This document shows positions 1-6,598 of a DNA stretch of 11,828 nucleotides, piece by piece (position 1 is the stretch's first letter; each line of letters begins with the position of its first letter). The notes below the pieces were generated by a model. It saw only the letters and a list, made by a program, of their open reading frames with translations. It was not told the DNA's origin and did no database searches. The DNA is taken from the NCBI GenBank assembly GCA_031271065.1, contig JAISWP010000011.1, positions 1 to 11,828 on the forward strand, read 5' to 3'. Both the position numbers and the translations under genes were made by a program. The DNA is from Synergistaceae bacterium (GTDB lineage Bacteria; Synergistota; Synergistia; Synergistales; Synergistaceae).

Positions 1-44
1 GCCCCCATGACTCCCGTTCCTATAAACCCTATTGTCTTTCGCAA
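1..44 (-). CDS. Beta-hydroxyacid dehydrogenase (3-hydroxyisobutyrate dehydrogenase family), N-terminal fragment
   Basis: Only the first 14 codons lie in the window; the gene continues past the left edge. Read leftward from a TTG at 44-42 the peptide is MRKTIGFIGTGVMG. The pattern IGFIGxGxMG is the start of the NAD(P)-binding Rossmann fold and matches the N-terminal signature of the 3-hydroxyisobutyrate / 6-phosphogluconate dehydrogenase-like family, which reversibly oxidises beta-hydroxyacids. The TTG start is supported by a strong Shine-Dalgarno GAGGAGG (59-53) with 8 nt of spacing. No ATG is available in frame between that site and the conserved motif. Members act on hydroxyisobutyrate, tartronate semialdehyde, hydroxymethylglutarate and others, and the fragment cannot say which. 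It is divergent from sdaA. Pyrroline-5-carboxylate reductase has a similar start but normally reads GxGNM, so it is less likely. Confidence 0.72.
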   Translation of the reverse strand, partial: MRKTIGFIGTGVMG

Positions 45-52
45 AGCGACCG

Positions 53-59
53 CCTCCTC
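53..59 (-). promoter_or_regulatory. Shine-Dalgarno of the left-edge dehydrogenase
   Basis: On the minus strand GAGGAGG lies 8 nt before a TTG. The TTG is the only start that gives the IGFIGTGVMG motif a normal N-terminal position, so this site decides the start. Confidence 0.7.
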
Positions 60-100
60 ATATTATGATCCGACGCTGATAATTGTAACCGAGTTTTATC

Positions 101-130
101 AAAAAAAACGGAATGCCAGCGCGCTGCCGG
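101..130 (-). terminator. Possible intrinsic terminator or expression platform in the leader
   Basis: On the minus strand CCGGC-AGCGC-GCTGG (130-116) can form a 5-bp stem including one G-U pair. It is followed by seven other bases and then an uninterrupted run of eight T (108-101). No gene ends just upstream on this strand. If transcription starts further right, this would be a premature terminator before the dehydrogenase start at 44. The gap between stem and T-run makes it imperfect. Confidence 0.3.
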
Positions 131-131
131 T

Positions 132-290
132 CACGACGGGAAATATGCGTTTCTGACATCCTCCAGCCGCGCGGCGCCGGTTTTTTATCTGGCGTGACAC
201 CTCCGACGGGACAGTGCCTCCGTGGGCGGCCCGCGCATTCACGCGGTCCCGCTTCCCCCAAAAAAAATCGCAGGCGTTCCCGGTCATACC
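132..290 (-). other. Candidate structured leader RNA of the left-edge dehydrogenase; faint cobalamin-riboswitch resemblance
   Basis: This stretch has no convincing gene. Read on the minus strand it is rich in pairing. CGGGAC and GTCCCG bracket a hairpin with stem CCGCG/CGCGG and loop TGAATG, and CCAG and CTGG bracket a GC-rich segment further on. In order there are GGGAA, GTGAAT, GCCC, GCACTGT and GATGTCAG. These resemble, but do not faithfully match, conserved blocks of the cobalamin riboswitch; in particular the usual CCCCGCAACTGT block is altered. No convincing promoter for this transcript is visible to its right. It could be a divergent riboswitch, another structured leader, or only GC-rich spacer. 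Confidence 0.22.
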
Positions 291-291
291 C

Positions 292-320
292 CTGTTTTAT
301 CGGCGGGAGTGCTTTATAAT
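292..320 (+). promoter_or_regulatory. sdaA: Probable sdaA promoter
   Basis: A perfect -10 TATAAT occupies 315-320. The matching -35 region (about 292-298, CTGTTTT) is weak. Transcription would begin near 327, giving a short leader that contains the GGGGAGG Shine-Dalgarno (337-343). This argues that the upstream in-frame ATG at 319, which overlaps the -10, is not the start. Confidence 0.4.
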
Positions 321-336
321 GGACTCACGCGGATTC

Positions 337-343
337 GGGGAGG
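337..343 (+). promoter_or_regulatory. sdaA: Shine-Dalgarno deciding the sdaA start
   Basis: GGGGAGG lies 8 nt before the ATG at 352. The competing ATG at 319 has a GGGAG 9 nt upstream but would add an 11-residue N-terminal extension not expected in this family. Confidence 0.6.
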
Positions 344-351
344 CGCTGAAG

Positions 352-1719
352 ATGCTGAGCGTACTCGATATATTCAAGATCGGGATAGGACCGTCGAGCT
401 CACATACGATGGGGCCGATGAAGATAGCTCTCGATTTCATAAAACGTCTCGGGAACAGAAGTATCCGCCCGGAGCGGATACTGACAGAACTGCACGGCTC
501 GCTCGCCCTCACCGGCAGAGGACACGGGACCGACGGAGCGGTGGTTCTGGGACTCGCTGGTTTTGATCCGGAAACAGCGGACATAGGTCTGTTTCCCGAT
601 TTCCTGGGGACCGTCCGAGGGTCGAATCGTCTGAAACTGGGCGAGGCGCTGGGAGAGGTGGAGTTTATATGGGAGAAAGATATAACCTTCGTCCCTGAAA
701 ACCTTCCTATGCACGAGAATGGAATGACGCTGTGCGCTTTCTCGGAAGGCGAAGCGGTTCTGCGGGAGACTTACTACTCCACCGGCGGAGGGTTTTTCTG
801 CGCCGCGGAGGATTTCCCGGGGCCGGCTTCGTCCCGCGCGGACGATAAAGACGGGCCATACCCATACCGCACCGCCGAAGGACTGATCAGCGCGTGTCAC
901 AGAACGGGGCTCTCCCTGTCGGGCCTCGTGCTCAGGAGCGAACTGACACTTCACGGCAGGGAACACCTGCGGGAGAGGTTTGCCCTGATATGGGAGACGA
1001 TGAAGTCGAGCATGGAGCGCGGGATGTCGGAGGAAGGGCTTCTGCCCGGTCCGCTGCGGGTGCCGCGCCGGGCGATAGGCCTGCATCGCAGGCTGAAGGC
1101 GGCGAGCGCGCTCTCCCGCGATCCTATGAACATAATAGACTGGGTCAACATGTTCGCGTTCGCGGTCTCGGAGGAGAACGCGGCCGGAGGCAGGGTCGTA
1201 ACAGCTCCCACAAACGGCGCCTGCGGCATAATCCCCGCAGTCCTCGCTTACTATGATAAATTCGTCTGTCCGGTCACGCCGGACATTTACGGCAGATACT
1301 TTCTCGCGTCCGGCGCGATAGGGCTGCTTTACAAGATGAACGCCTCGATCTCCGGAGCGGAGGTCGGCTGTCAGGGAGAGATAGGGGTCGCCTGCTCGAT
1401 GGCTTCCGCCGGGCTCGCGGAATTGCTGGACTGCTCGCCGGAACAGGCCTGCACGGCGGCGGAGATAGGCATGGAACATAACCTCGGGCTCACCTGCGAT
1501 CCGATCGGCGGACTCGTCCAGGTGCCCTGCATAGAGCGAAACGCCATAATGGCCGTCAAGGCGATAAACGCCGCCCGCATGGCCCTATCACGCACCACGC
1601 CGCCGCGCGTTTCGCTGGACAAGGTGATAGAGACGATGTATGAGACGGGACAGGATATGAACGCCAAATACAGAGAAACTGCCCAGGGAGGGCTCGCTAA
1701 GAACGTGAGGTGCGAGTGA
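352..1719 (+). CDS. sdaA: L-serine dehydratase (L-serine ammonia-lyase), single-chain iron-sulfur type
   Basis: This cytoplasmic enzyme deaminates L-serine to pyruvate and ammonia with a [4Fe-4S] cluster instead of pyridoxal phosphate. The 455 residues match the single-chain SdaA/SdaB length of about 455. The N-terminus, MLSVLDIFKIGIGPSSSHT, is almost a copy of the family start, and a beta-type domain occupies roughly residues 1-155. The alpha-type catalytic domain (about 185-450) carries Cys340 (VGCQGE), Cys382 (LTCDP) and Cys393 (VPCIER). Their 42/11 spacing equals that of the cluster ligands in the E. coli enzyme. The start at 352 is preferred over in-frame ATGs at 319 and 214 because it gives the family N-terminus, a strong Shine-Dalgarno and a promoter just upstream. 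The gene stands alone and converges on a kinase gene 21 bp downstream, with no clear terminator between them. All key residues are present. Confidence 0.96.
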   Translation: MLSVLDIFKIGIGPSSSHTMGPMKIALDFIKRLGNRSIRPERILTELHGSLALTGRGHGTDGAVVLGLAGFDPETADIGLFPDFLGTVRGSNRLKLGEALGEVEFIWEKDITFVPENLPMHENGMTLCAFSEGEAVLRETYYSTGGGFFCAAEDFPGPASSRADDKDGPYPYRTAEGLISACHRTGLSLSGLVLRSELTLHGREHLRERFALIWETMKSSMERGMSEEGLLPGPLRVPRRAIGLHRRLKAASALSRDPMNIIDWVNMFAFAVSEENAAGGRVVTAPTNGACGIIPAVLAYYDKFVCPVTPDIYGRYFLASGAIGLLYKMNASISGAEVGCQGEIGVACSMASAGLAELLDCSPEQACTAAEIGMEHNLGLTCDPIGGLVQVPCIERNAIMAVKAINAARMALSRTTPPRVSLDKVIETMYETGQDMNAKYRETAQGGLAKNVRCE

Positions 1720-1740
1720 ACGGTATCAAGCCTGCGTTTC

Positions 1741-4365
1741 TCAGTGTTTGCGGGAGGATGTCAGTGTCCTGCTCAGATGATCGAGTATAGCGTCGTATTC
1801 CAGGTTGTCCATCTGCTCCCGCAGGCCCGATACAAGCTCCGATCCGAACTCGTAGTCGAAACCTTCCAGCTCCATCAGATACTGATCCATAGCGTTGAGG
1901 TCGTACTGTTTGCAAGCCGTGAACATCTTTTCCAGCACTTGCCTGTCCGGTTCGAACACTTTATTCCTGCCGGGGCTCGGCTGTTTAAGGGACTCTTCTT
2001 TTTTGGCGGACCCGTCGAGGAATTGGGAGAGGCTGGACATAAGCCTCTCCATCATCCTGATAAAGTCGCTGTTCTCGGAGAGAACTAACTCCAGATCACC
2101 ATTTTTCGCGGCCGCTTCCAGCCGTTCCGCCCATTTCCCCGCAGTCATGGCGCAGATGCCGTAGCTGCTCCCCTTTATTCCGTGGATGGTGACCGCGTAG
2201 TCCGAGAGTTTATCCCTCGAAATTATCCTCATCTTGTTCAGGAGCTGCGGGGTGGACTTCACGTATGTGCGCAGCACTCCCAGGTAGATGTTCTCGTCTT
2301 CGTAGCGCGCGTAACCTTCAGCCAGATCCACTCCGTCCACGTGCGCGTCGATCGGCCCGGATGCCGCCCTTCTCCCGGGCGGCGCTCCCGCCGCATGAGG
2401 CGCGGCTTCGGCCGCCGAGTCCGATTTTACCTGCTCTTTGCTGCCGTGTCTGTCCCTGATCCATTTGTTGAGTTCCACGTCCAGCCTCATGATGTCGATG
2501 GGCTTGGATATGTAGCCGTTGAAACCGTTTTTCATGAACATCTCTTCGATACCGGCCATAGCGTTGGCGGTCAGGGCTATTATCGGCACGGTTCTCGCGT
2601 AGTCCGTCCCTATCTCGCCGCGGATCGCCTTCGTGGTTTCGATGCCGTCCATGTCGGGCATCATATGGTCCATGAGCACCACATCGTACGGGGGGACTCC
2701 GGACACACCGGTATTTTTCACTTTTTCGACCGCTTCCTGTCCGCTGGACACGCAGTCTATGGTGAGCCCGTAGGGAAGCATGAGCCCCCGCGCGACCTCG
2801 AGATTCGTCAAAACGTCGTCCACCACCAGGACCTTGCCGTAGGGCATATAGGAACGGATCAGGTTTTTCTTCATCCTGTTGCGGAATTCGGCAAATCTGA
2901 ATTCCTTGAGGTTTTTGATGGCGTCCTCTCCCACGGGCGTGAGATCGACTATTTTCTGGGGGAGCGAGACTTTAAAAGAGGAGCCTTTTCCGAATTCGCT
3001 CTCCACGGACAGCGCTCCGCCCATCAGCTCCGTGAGTTTTCTGGTGATCGAAAGGCCCAGTCCGGTGCCCTCGATGTTCCTGTTCGCCCTGGAGTTCAGC
3101 TGCTTGTACTCCGAGAACAGCTTTCCCAGGTCCTCTTTGCGTATGCCCTGACCGGAATCGGACACCGTGAAGGTGAGATACGCGTTCTCGCCGTCCTCCC
3201 TCCATACGACGGTGAGTTTGACGAACCCTTCCTCGGTGTATTTGAAGGCGTTTGACAGGAGGTTATTCAGTATCTGCTTGACGCGGAGCTCGTCGCCGTA
3301 GAGTTTTTCGGGTATATCGGGATCCATGTCCAGGTCGAAAGTGATCTTTTTTACCCCTATCCTCACCAGGTTGAGCTGTATGGCGGTTCCAAGGAGCCCC
3401 GACATGTTGTAATTGGTGGGAACGATGTCCATGCTCCCGGCCTCTATCTTGGATATGTCGAGGATGTCGTTGATTATTCCGAGCAGGCTCGAACCGGAGC
3501 TGTATATCTTTTCCAGATTGTCCCTCGTATCCCCCGCCAGCTCCTTCTGCAGTTCTATCTCGGAGAGCCCGAGGACGGCATTGAGAGGCGTCCTTATCTC
3601 GTGGCTCACCGTCGCGAGGAACGAACTCTTGGAATTCGACGCTTCCTCCGCCCGGCGCTTCGCCGCCTCCATCTCGGTGACGTCGTGTATCAGGAATACC
3701 ACGCCATAGATTATCCCGTTCTCGGACGCTGGGCTGACCGTACATTCGGCTATGATCTCTGACCCTCCCGGCGGCGTCAGTATACTGGTGAAACTCACCT
3801 GCCTTGAAGTCTTGAGAGCGGTTCTGCAATTTTGAGTCACCAGCTCCATCTCGTGGGGGGCCATGATCGTCTTGAGCATGTTTCCCAGATTGCTGTACAA
3901 GAGCGTTCCGGTGCCGGACTCTCCCAAAAGGCGGGCCATCATGTCCGTGACGAGGACTACTCTCAGATCGTTGTCAAGGACCAATACTGCGTCGGGGCAC
4001 GCGCGAAGGAGAAGGGTGTTGTAGAAACGCCACGGGTCGGAGGCTGAAACGCCGCTTCCGTCGGTCTTAGCGGAGGAATCGGCCTTTCCGTTCTCTGCCA
4101 GTATGCCGTATTCGGTCTGCAGATTTTTGTACGCGCCCTCCAGCCGCACGTAATCGTCCGCCAGTTTTTTATATCCGGCATACCTGCGTTCTTCCTCGAG
4201 CCTGTATTGATCGGCCAGCTTTTTGTACTCCGCGAGCTTCCTGTACTCTATTTCGAGTCCCTTGTACTCGCGGTACAGATGTTCCAGCACCTGCTCGAAG
4301 GTCGGCTTGGCTCTGGTCTCCGCGCCGGCTTCGACGCTTGCGGCGGCTGCGTTTGCCGTACTCAT
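1741..4365 (-). CDS. Soluble hybrid sensor histidine kinase (coiled coil-PAS-HisKA-HATPase-REC-HPt)
   Basis: An 874-residue multi-step phosphorelay protein. An N-terminal charged, Tyr/Leu-rich coiled coil (about 20-95, with repeats of the type YKKLAD) leads into a PAS domain (about 112-232). HisKA has His255 in SHEIRTPLNAVLG. The ATPase domain has its N box at about 368-378 (NNLLSNAFKYTEEG, Asn372), then DSGQGI and GTGLGL. The receiver has acidic residues Asp516/Asp517, phospho-acceptor Asp566 in LMDHMMPDMDG, and Lys621 in SKP. An Ala/Pro-rich linker precedes an HPt domain with His728 (TIHGIKGSS). A helical tail of about 90 residues follows. Every catalytic residue is present. No signal peptide or membrane segment is seen, so it should sense a cytoplasmic cue through PAS or the coiled coil. 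Phosphate would pass His255 to Asp566 to His728 and then to a separate regulator not in this window. GGGAG sits only 2 nt before the ATG, a poor spacing, but the start overlaps a small upstream ORF by ATGA, so coupled initiation is possible. Confidence 0.95.
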   Translation of the reverse strand: MSTANAAAASVEAGAETRAKPTFEQVLEHLYREYKGLEIEYRKLAEYKKLADQYRLEEERRYAGYKKLADDYVRLEGAYKNLQTEYGILAENGKADSSAKTDGSGVSASDPWRFYNTLLLRACPDAVLVLDNDLRVVLVTDMMARLLGESGTGTLLYSNLGNMLKTIMAPHEMELVTQNCRTALKTSRQVSFTSILTPPGGSEIIAECTVSPASENGIIYGVVFLIHDVTEMEAAKRRAEEASNSKSSFLATVSHEIRTPLNAVLGLSEIELQKELAGDTRDNLEKIYSSGSSLLGIINDILDISKIEAGSMDIVPTNYNMSGLLGTAIQLNLVRIGVKKITFDLDMDPDIPEKLYGDELRVKQILNNLLSNAFKYTEEGFVKLTVVWREDGENAYLTFTVSDSGQGIRKEDLGKLFSEYKQLNSRANRNIEGTGLGLSITRKLTELMGGALSVESEFGKGSSFKVSLPQKIVDLTPVGEDAIKNLKEFRFAEFRNRMKKNLIRSYMPYGKVLVVDDVLTNLEVARGLMLPYGLTIDCVSSGQEAVEKVKNTGVSGVPPYDVVLMDHMMPDMDGIETTKAIRGEIGTDYARTVPIIALTANAMAGIEEMFMKNGFNGYISKPIDIMRLDVELNKWIRDRHGSKEQVKSDSAAEAAPHAAGAPPGRRAASGPIDAHVDGVDLAEGYARYEDENIYLGVLRTYVKSTPQLLNKMRIISRDKLSDYAVTIHGIKGSSYGICAMTAGKWAERLEAAAKNGDLELVLSENSDFIRMMERLMSSLSQFLDGSAKKEESLKQPSPGRNKVFEPDRQVLEKMFTACKQYDLNAMDQYLMELEGFDYEFGSELVSGLREQMDNLEYDAILDHLSRTLTSSRKH

Positions 4366-4460
4366 GACTCCCGGTGCGAATTGCGGCCCGTCAAGCTGTT
4401 TTCGTGGTCATTCGCGCATATCGTCATAGTATCGATGTACGAAAACCTCTCTTTTTTCAT
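4362..4460 (-). CDS. Possible 32-residue small ORF overlapping the kinase start
   Basis: ATG at 4460 opens a frame of 32 residues, beginning MKKERFSYIDTM and ending NSHRES. Its TGA overlaps the ATG of the kinase in the sequence ATGA, a classic coupling arrangement. The frame stays open upstream for about 22 more codons, so a TTG start is also possible. It has no recognisable family and no good Shine-Dalgarno; GAGGA lies 14 nt upstream, which is too far. It could be a real small protein, a leader peptide whose translation drives the kinase, or chance. Confidence 0.3.
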   Translation of the reverse strand: MKKERFSYIDTMTICANDHENSLTGRNSHRES

Positions 4461-4548
4461 GATAAACGCCCGAATCCTCTTCAAAACCGCCCTTTTGCCG
4501 TGCGTCCGCTTGATGATGGACGAGATTTATGTTCAGACGATATATTAC

Positions 4549-4577
4549 ATTATACTATACCGTGAAAATTTTATAAA
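4549..4577 (-). promoter_or_regulatory. Candidate promoter of the kinase transcript
   Basis: On the minus strand a perfect TATAAT (4554-4549) is preceded, after a 17-nt spacer, by TTTATA (4577-4572), which matches four of six consensus -35 positions. This is the most AT-rich part of the 268-bp gap between the importer operon and the kinase. The start would be near 4542, leaving an untranslated leader of about 175 nt that includes the small ORF. No clear terminator for the importer operon is visible; the GC-rich pairings near 4595-4620 lack a T-run. Confidence 0.4.
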
Positions 4578-4633
4578 CATATATCTACATTCATGCCGTT
4601 ATCCCGGCGATCGGGGAACAGGCGGGCGGCGCG

Positions 4634-5596
4634 TCAGCCGCAGAGGACGCAGGCCGCCGAATGTCCCGGGCTGATTTTTCGCATCCGGGGTCTCGTTTTT
4701 TCACATTTTTCCGAACGATGCGGACAGCGCCCGCAGAACACGCATCCTGCCGGGGCGTTCATCGGCGACGGTATCTCCCCGGAGATAGCGCGCCCTGCCA
4801 TTTCACGGCGTTTTACCGACGGCACCGCTGACAGGAGCGCTTTGGTATAGGGATGGGCCGGGTTCCCGAACAATTCGTCGGTATCGCCTTCCTCCAGCAG
4901 AACGCCCAGATACATGACCCCCACCCTCGATGAAATATGCCGGATGACGCTCATGTCATGAGCGATGAAAAGATACGCCGCGTCGAATTCGCGCTGCATG
5001 TCCATCAGCAGGTTCAGTATCTGCGACTGTATGGATACGTCCAGAGCGGATACCGGCTCGTCGCAGACCACGAGGCTCGGATTCTGCACGAGGGCTCTCG
5101 CAAGGCCTATCCTCTGGCGCTGACCGCCGGAAAACTCATGGGGGAAGCGATAAAAGTGCTGCGGCGGCAGACCCACTTTATTGAGTATATCGACCGCCCT
5201 TTCCTCGCGTTCCGCGCGGTTTTCGACTCCGCCTATTTCCAGCGCTTCCTGCAGAATGGAGCCGATACGCTTGCATGGATTGAGGGACGTATAGGGGTCC
5301 TGGAATACTATCTGCATTTTCCTGCGATAAGGCCTCATCTCGGCCTCGCTGAGATCCGTTATGTCGTTCCCCTCGAAAAATATCCGTCCTCCGGTGGCGG
5401 GCAGCAGTTTGAGGATCAGCCTTCCGGCCGTGCTTTTCCCGCAGCCGGTCTCGCCCACAAGACCGTAAGTCCTGCCCCTTTCTATGGACAGAGATACGCC
5501 GTCGACGGCTTTTATACTGTTTTTCACCCGTCCGAAAAACGACTTTATCGGAAAATATTTTTTGAGCTGGGTCACGGTAAGTATCGTCTCAGGCAT
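4634..5596 (-). CDS. Oligo/dipeptide ABC transporter ATP-binding protein (DppF/OppF-like)
   Basis: One of two ATPases that power a peptide importer at the inner face of the cytoplasmic membrane. Of its 320 residues, Walker A is GETGCGKS (48-55), the Q-loop Gln is 99, the signature is FSGGQ (155-159), Walker B is LVVCDE (175-180) and the switch His is 213. The C-terminal peptide-transporter extension (about 248-320) contains HPYTKALL. It also has a cysteine-rich segment, CVFCGRC plus one more (Cys285, 288, 291, 298), and a terminal CVLCG. The usual family motif has fewer cysteines in the first cluster. The ATG directly abuts the TAA of the preceding ATPase gene, with GGAGA 7 nt upstream (5608-5604), so translation is probably coupled. 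It is the last gene of the operon. The 'F' assignment rests on order and on the K-K-Y-F-P start. The exact substrate is unknown. Confidence 0.93.
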   Translation of the reverse strand: MPETILTVTQLKKYFPIKSFFGRVKNSIKAVDGVSLSIERGRTYGLVGETGCGKSTAGRLILKLLPATGGRIFFEGNDITDLSEAEMRPYRRKMQIVFQDPYTSLNPCKRIGSILQEALEIGGVENRAEREERAVDILNKVGLPPQHFYRFPHEFSGGQRQRIGLARALVQNPSLVVCDEPVSALDVSIQSQILNLLMDMQREFDAAYLFIAHDMSVIRHISSRVGVMYLGVLLEEGDTDELFGNPAHPYTKALLSAVPSVKRREMAGRAISGEIPSPMNAPAGCVFCGRCPHRSEKCEKTRPRMRKISPGHSAACVLCG

Positions 5597-6598
5597 TTAA
5601 AATTCTCCGATCCGCCAGCACCTGGCGGACTGGCTGCCCTGGACCGGCCTCAGTTCAGGAGTTTCCTCACAGCATCTCGGCAGCGCATAGCGGCACCTCG
5701 GGGCGAATCTGCAGCCCCGGGTGATCTGCCCCGGCAGAGGGACCATGCCCTCTATGGCGTAGAGCCTCTCCGGTTTCGGCCCCTCGAGCTGGGGGATCGA
5801 TCTTACGAGCCCGAGCGTGTAGGGATGAGCCGGCCTGTCTAGCATATCTCCCACTGACGCTTCCTCCACTATCTGCCCCAGATACATCACAAGCGCCCTC
5901 TCGCAGGTCTCCGACACCACCGCGAGATCGTGGGTCACCAGAATGACGCCCATCCCCAGATCGCGGTTCAGCTCGCGGATCAGTTCCATCACCTGAGCCT
6001 GGATCGTAACGTCCAGGGCGGTGGTCGGCTCGTCGGCCAGAAGCAGAGACGGACCGCGCGAAAGCGCCATAGCTATCGCCACCCTCTGCCGCATACCTCC
6101 GGACATCTCGAAAGGGTATTGCCTCAGCCGCAAATAGGGCTCGTTTATGCCCACCCTCTCCAGCATGGACGCGGCGTAATCCCGCGCGCCGCTTTGCGTA
6201 CGCTTCGCGTCCTCCGGCACGCACTCCAGCAGCTGGTCCTCGATCCGGAATATCGGGTCGAGGGAGCTGAACGAATCCTGAAAGATCATGGCAATCTCGC
6301 CGCCGCGAATCGCCCTCATTTCACTCCGGGTCAGTTTCAGGACATCCCTGCCCTTGAAAAATATCTCCCCGTCGTACACGACCTGCCTTTTCTCGTCGTG
6401 CAGCCGCATCACCGATTGTATCGTGACGCTCTTTCCGCAGCCGGATTCGCCTACAAGGGCTGTCATTTCCCCCGGAAACACCCGCATGGACACGCCGTCC
6501 AGGACGTCAAGCACCCCGTAATCGGTCTTGAAGCGTATGGAGAGCCCTCTGATATCCAGCATGGGACCGCCGGGACCGGCTGAGTTTTCCGCGGTCAT
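5597..6598 (-). CDS. Oligo/dipeptide ABC transporter ATP-binding protein (DppD/OppD-like)
   Basis: Partner ATPase of the importer, 333 residues, close to the family's usual 325-335. It has Walker A GESGCGKS (50-57), signature MSGGM (165-169, with the Gln replaced by Met, as is common in DppD/OppD), Walker B LLLADE (185-190) and switch His223. The C-terminal extension has HPYTLGL and the cysteine motif GCRFAPRC..C (Cys296, 302, 309, 310, 327). Related mycobacterial ATPases have been described as binding an iron-sulfur cluster in this lobe; whether this one does is inference. The ATG at 6598 overlaps the upstream permease stop as ATGA. An in-frame ATG at 6700 would overlap that gene by more than 100 bp and add unrelated sequence, so it is not used. 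Confidence 0.94.
   Translation of the reverse strand: MTAENSAGPGGPMLDIRGLSIRFKTDYGVLDVLDGVSMRVFPGEMTALVGESGCGKSVTIQSVMRLHDEKRQVVYDGEIFFKGRDVLKLTRSEMRAIRGGEIAMIFQDSFSSLDPIFRIEDQLLECVPEDAKRTQSGARDYAASMLERVGINEPYLRLRQYPFEMSGGMRQRVAIAMALSRGPSLLLADEPTTALDVTIQAQVMELIRELNRDLGMGVILVTHDLAVVSETCERALVMYLGQIVEEASVGDMLDRPAHPYTLGLVRSIPQLEGPKPERLYAIEGMVPLPGQITRGCRFAPRCRYALPRCCEETPELRPVQGSQSARCWRIGEF

Noticed and set aside
161..186. Plus-strand GC-rich stretch followed by T6, as a terminator
   Set aside because: The palindromic core leaves no workable loop, no plus-strand gene ends upstream, and the pairing is better explained by the minus-strand leader.
214..351. N-terminal extension of the serine dehydratase from ATG at 214 or 319
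   Set aside because: The family N-terminus begins at the ATG at 352, which has the best Shine-Dalgarno, and the ATG at 319 overlaps a perfect -10 element.
400..1479. Long minus-strand open frame opposite sdaA
   Set aside because: It is antisense to a clearly conserved gene, has no recognisable motif, and exists because of the high-G+C codon pattern.
2182..3255. Long plus-strand open frame opposite the kinase
   Set aside because: The kinase frame carries all catalytic motifs; the opposite frame is a low-complexity His/Arg/Val-rich shadow.
4937..5842. Plus-strand open frame opposite the two ATPase genes
   Set aside because: It spans the junction of two genes with intact Walker motifs and shows no domain of its own.
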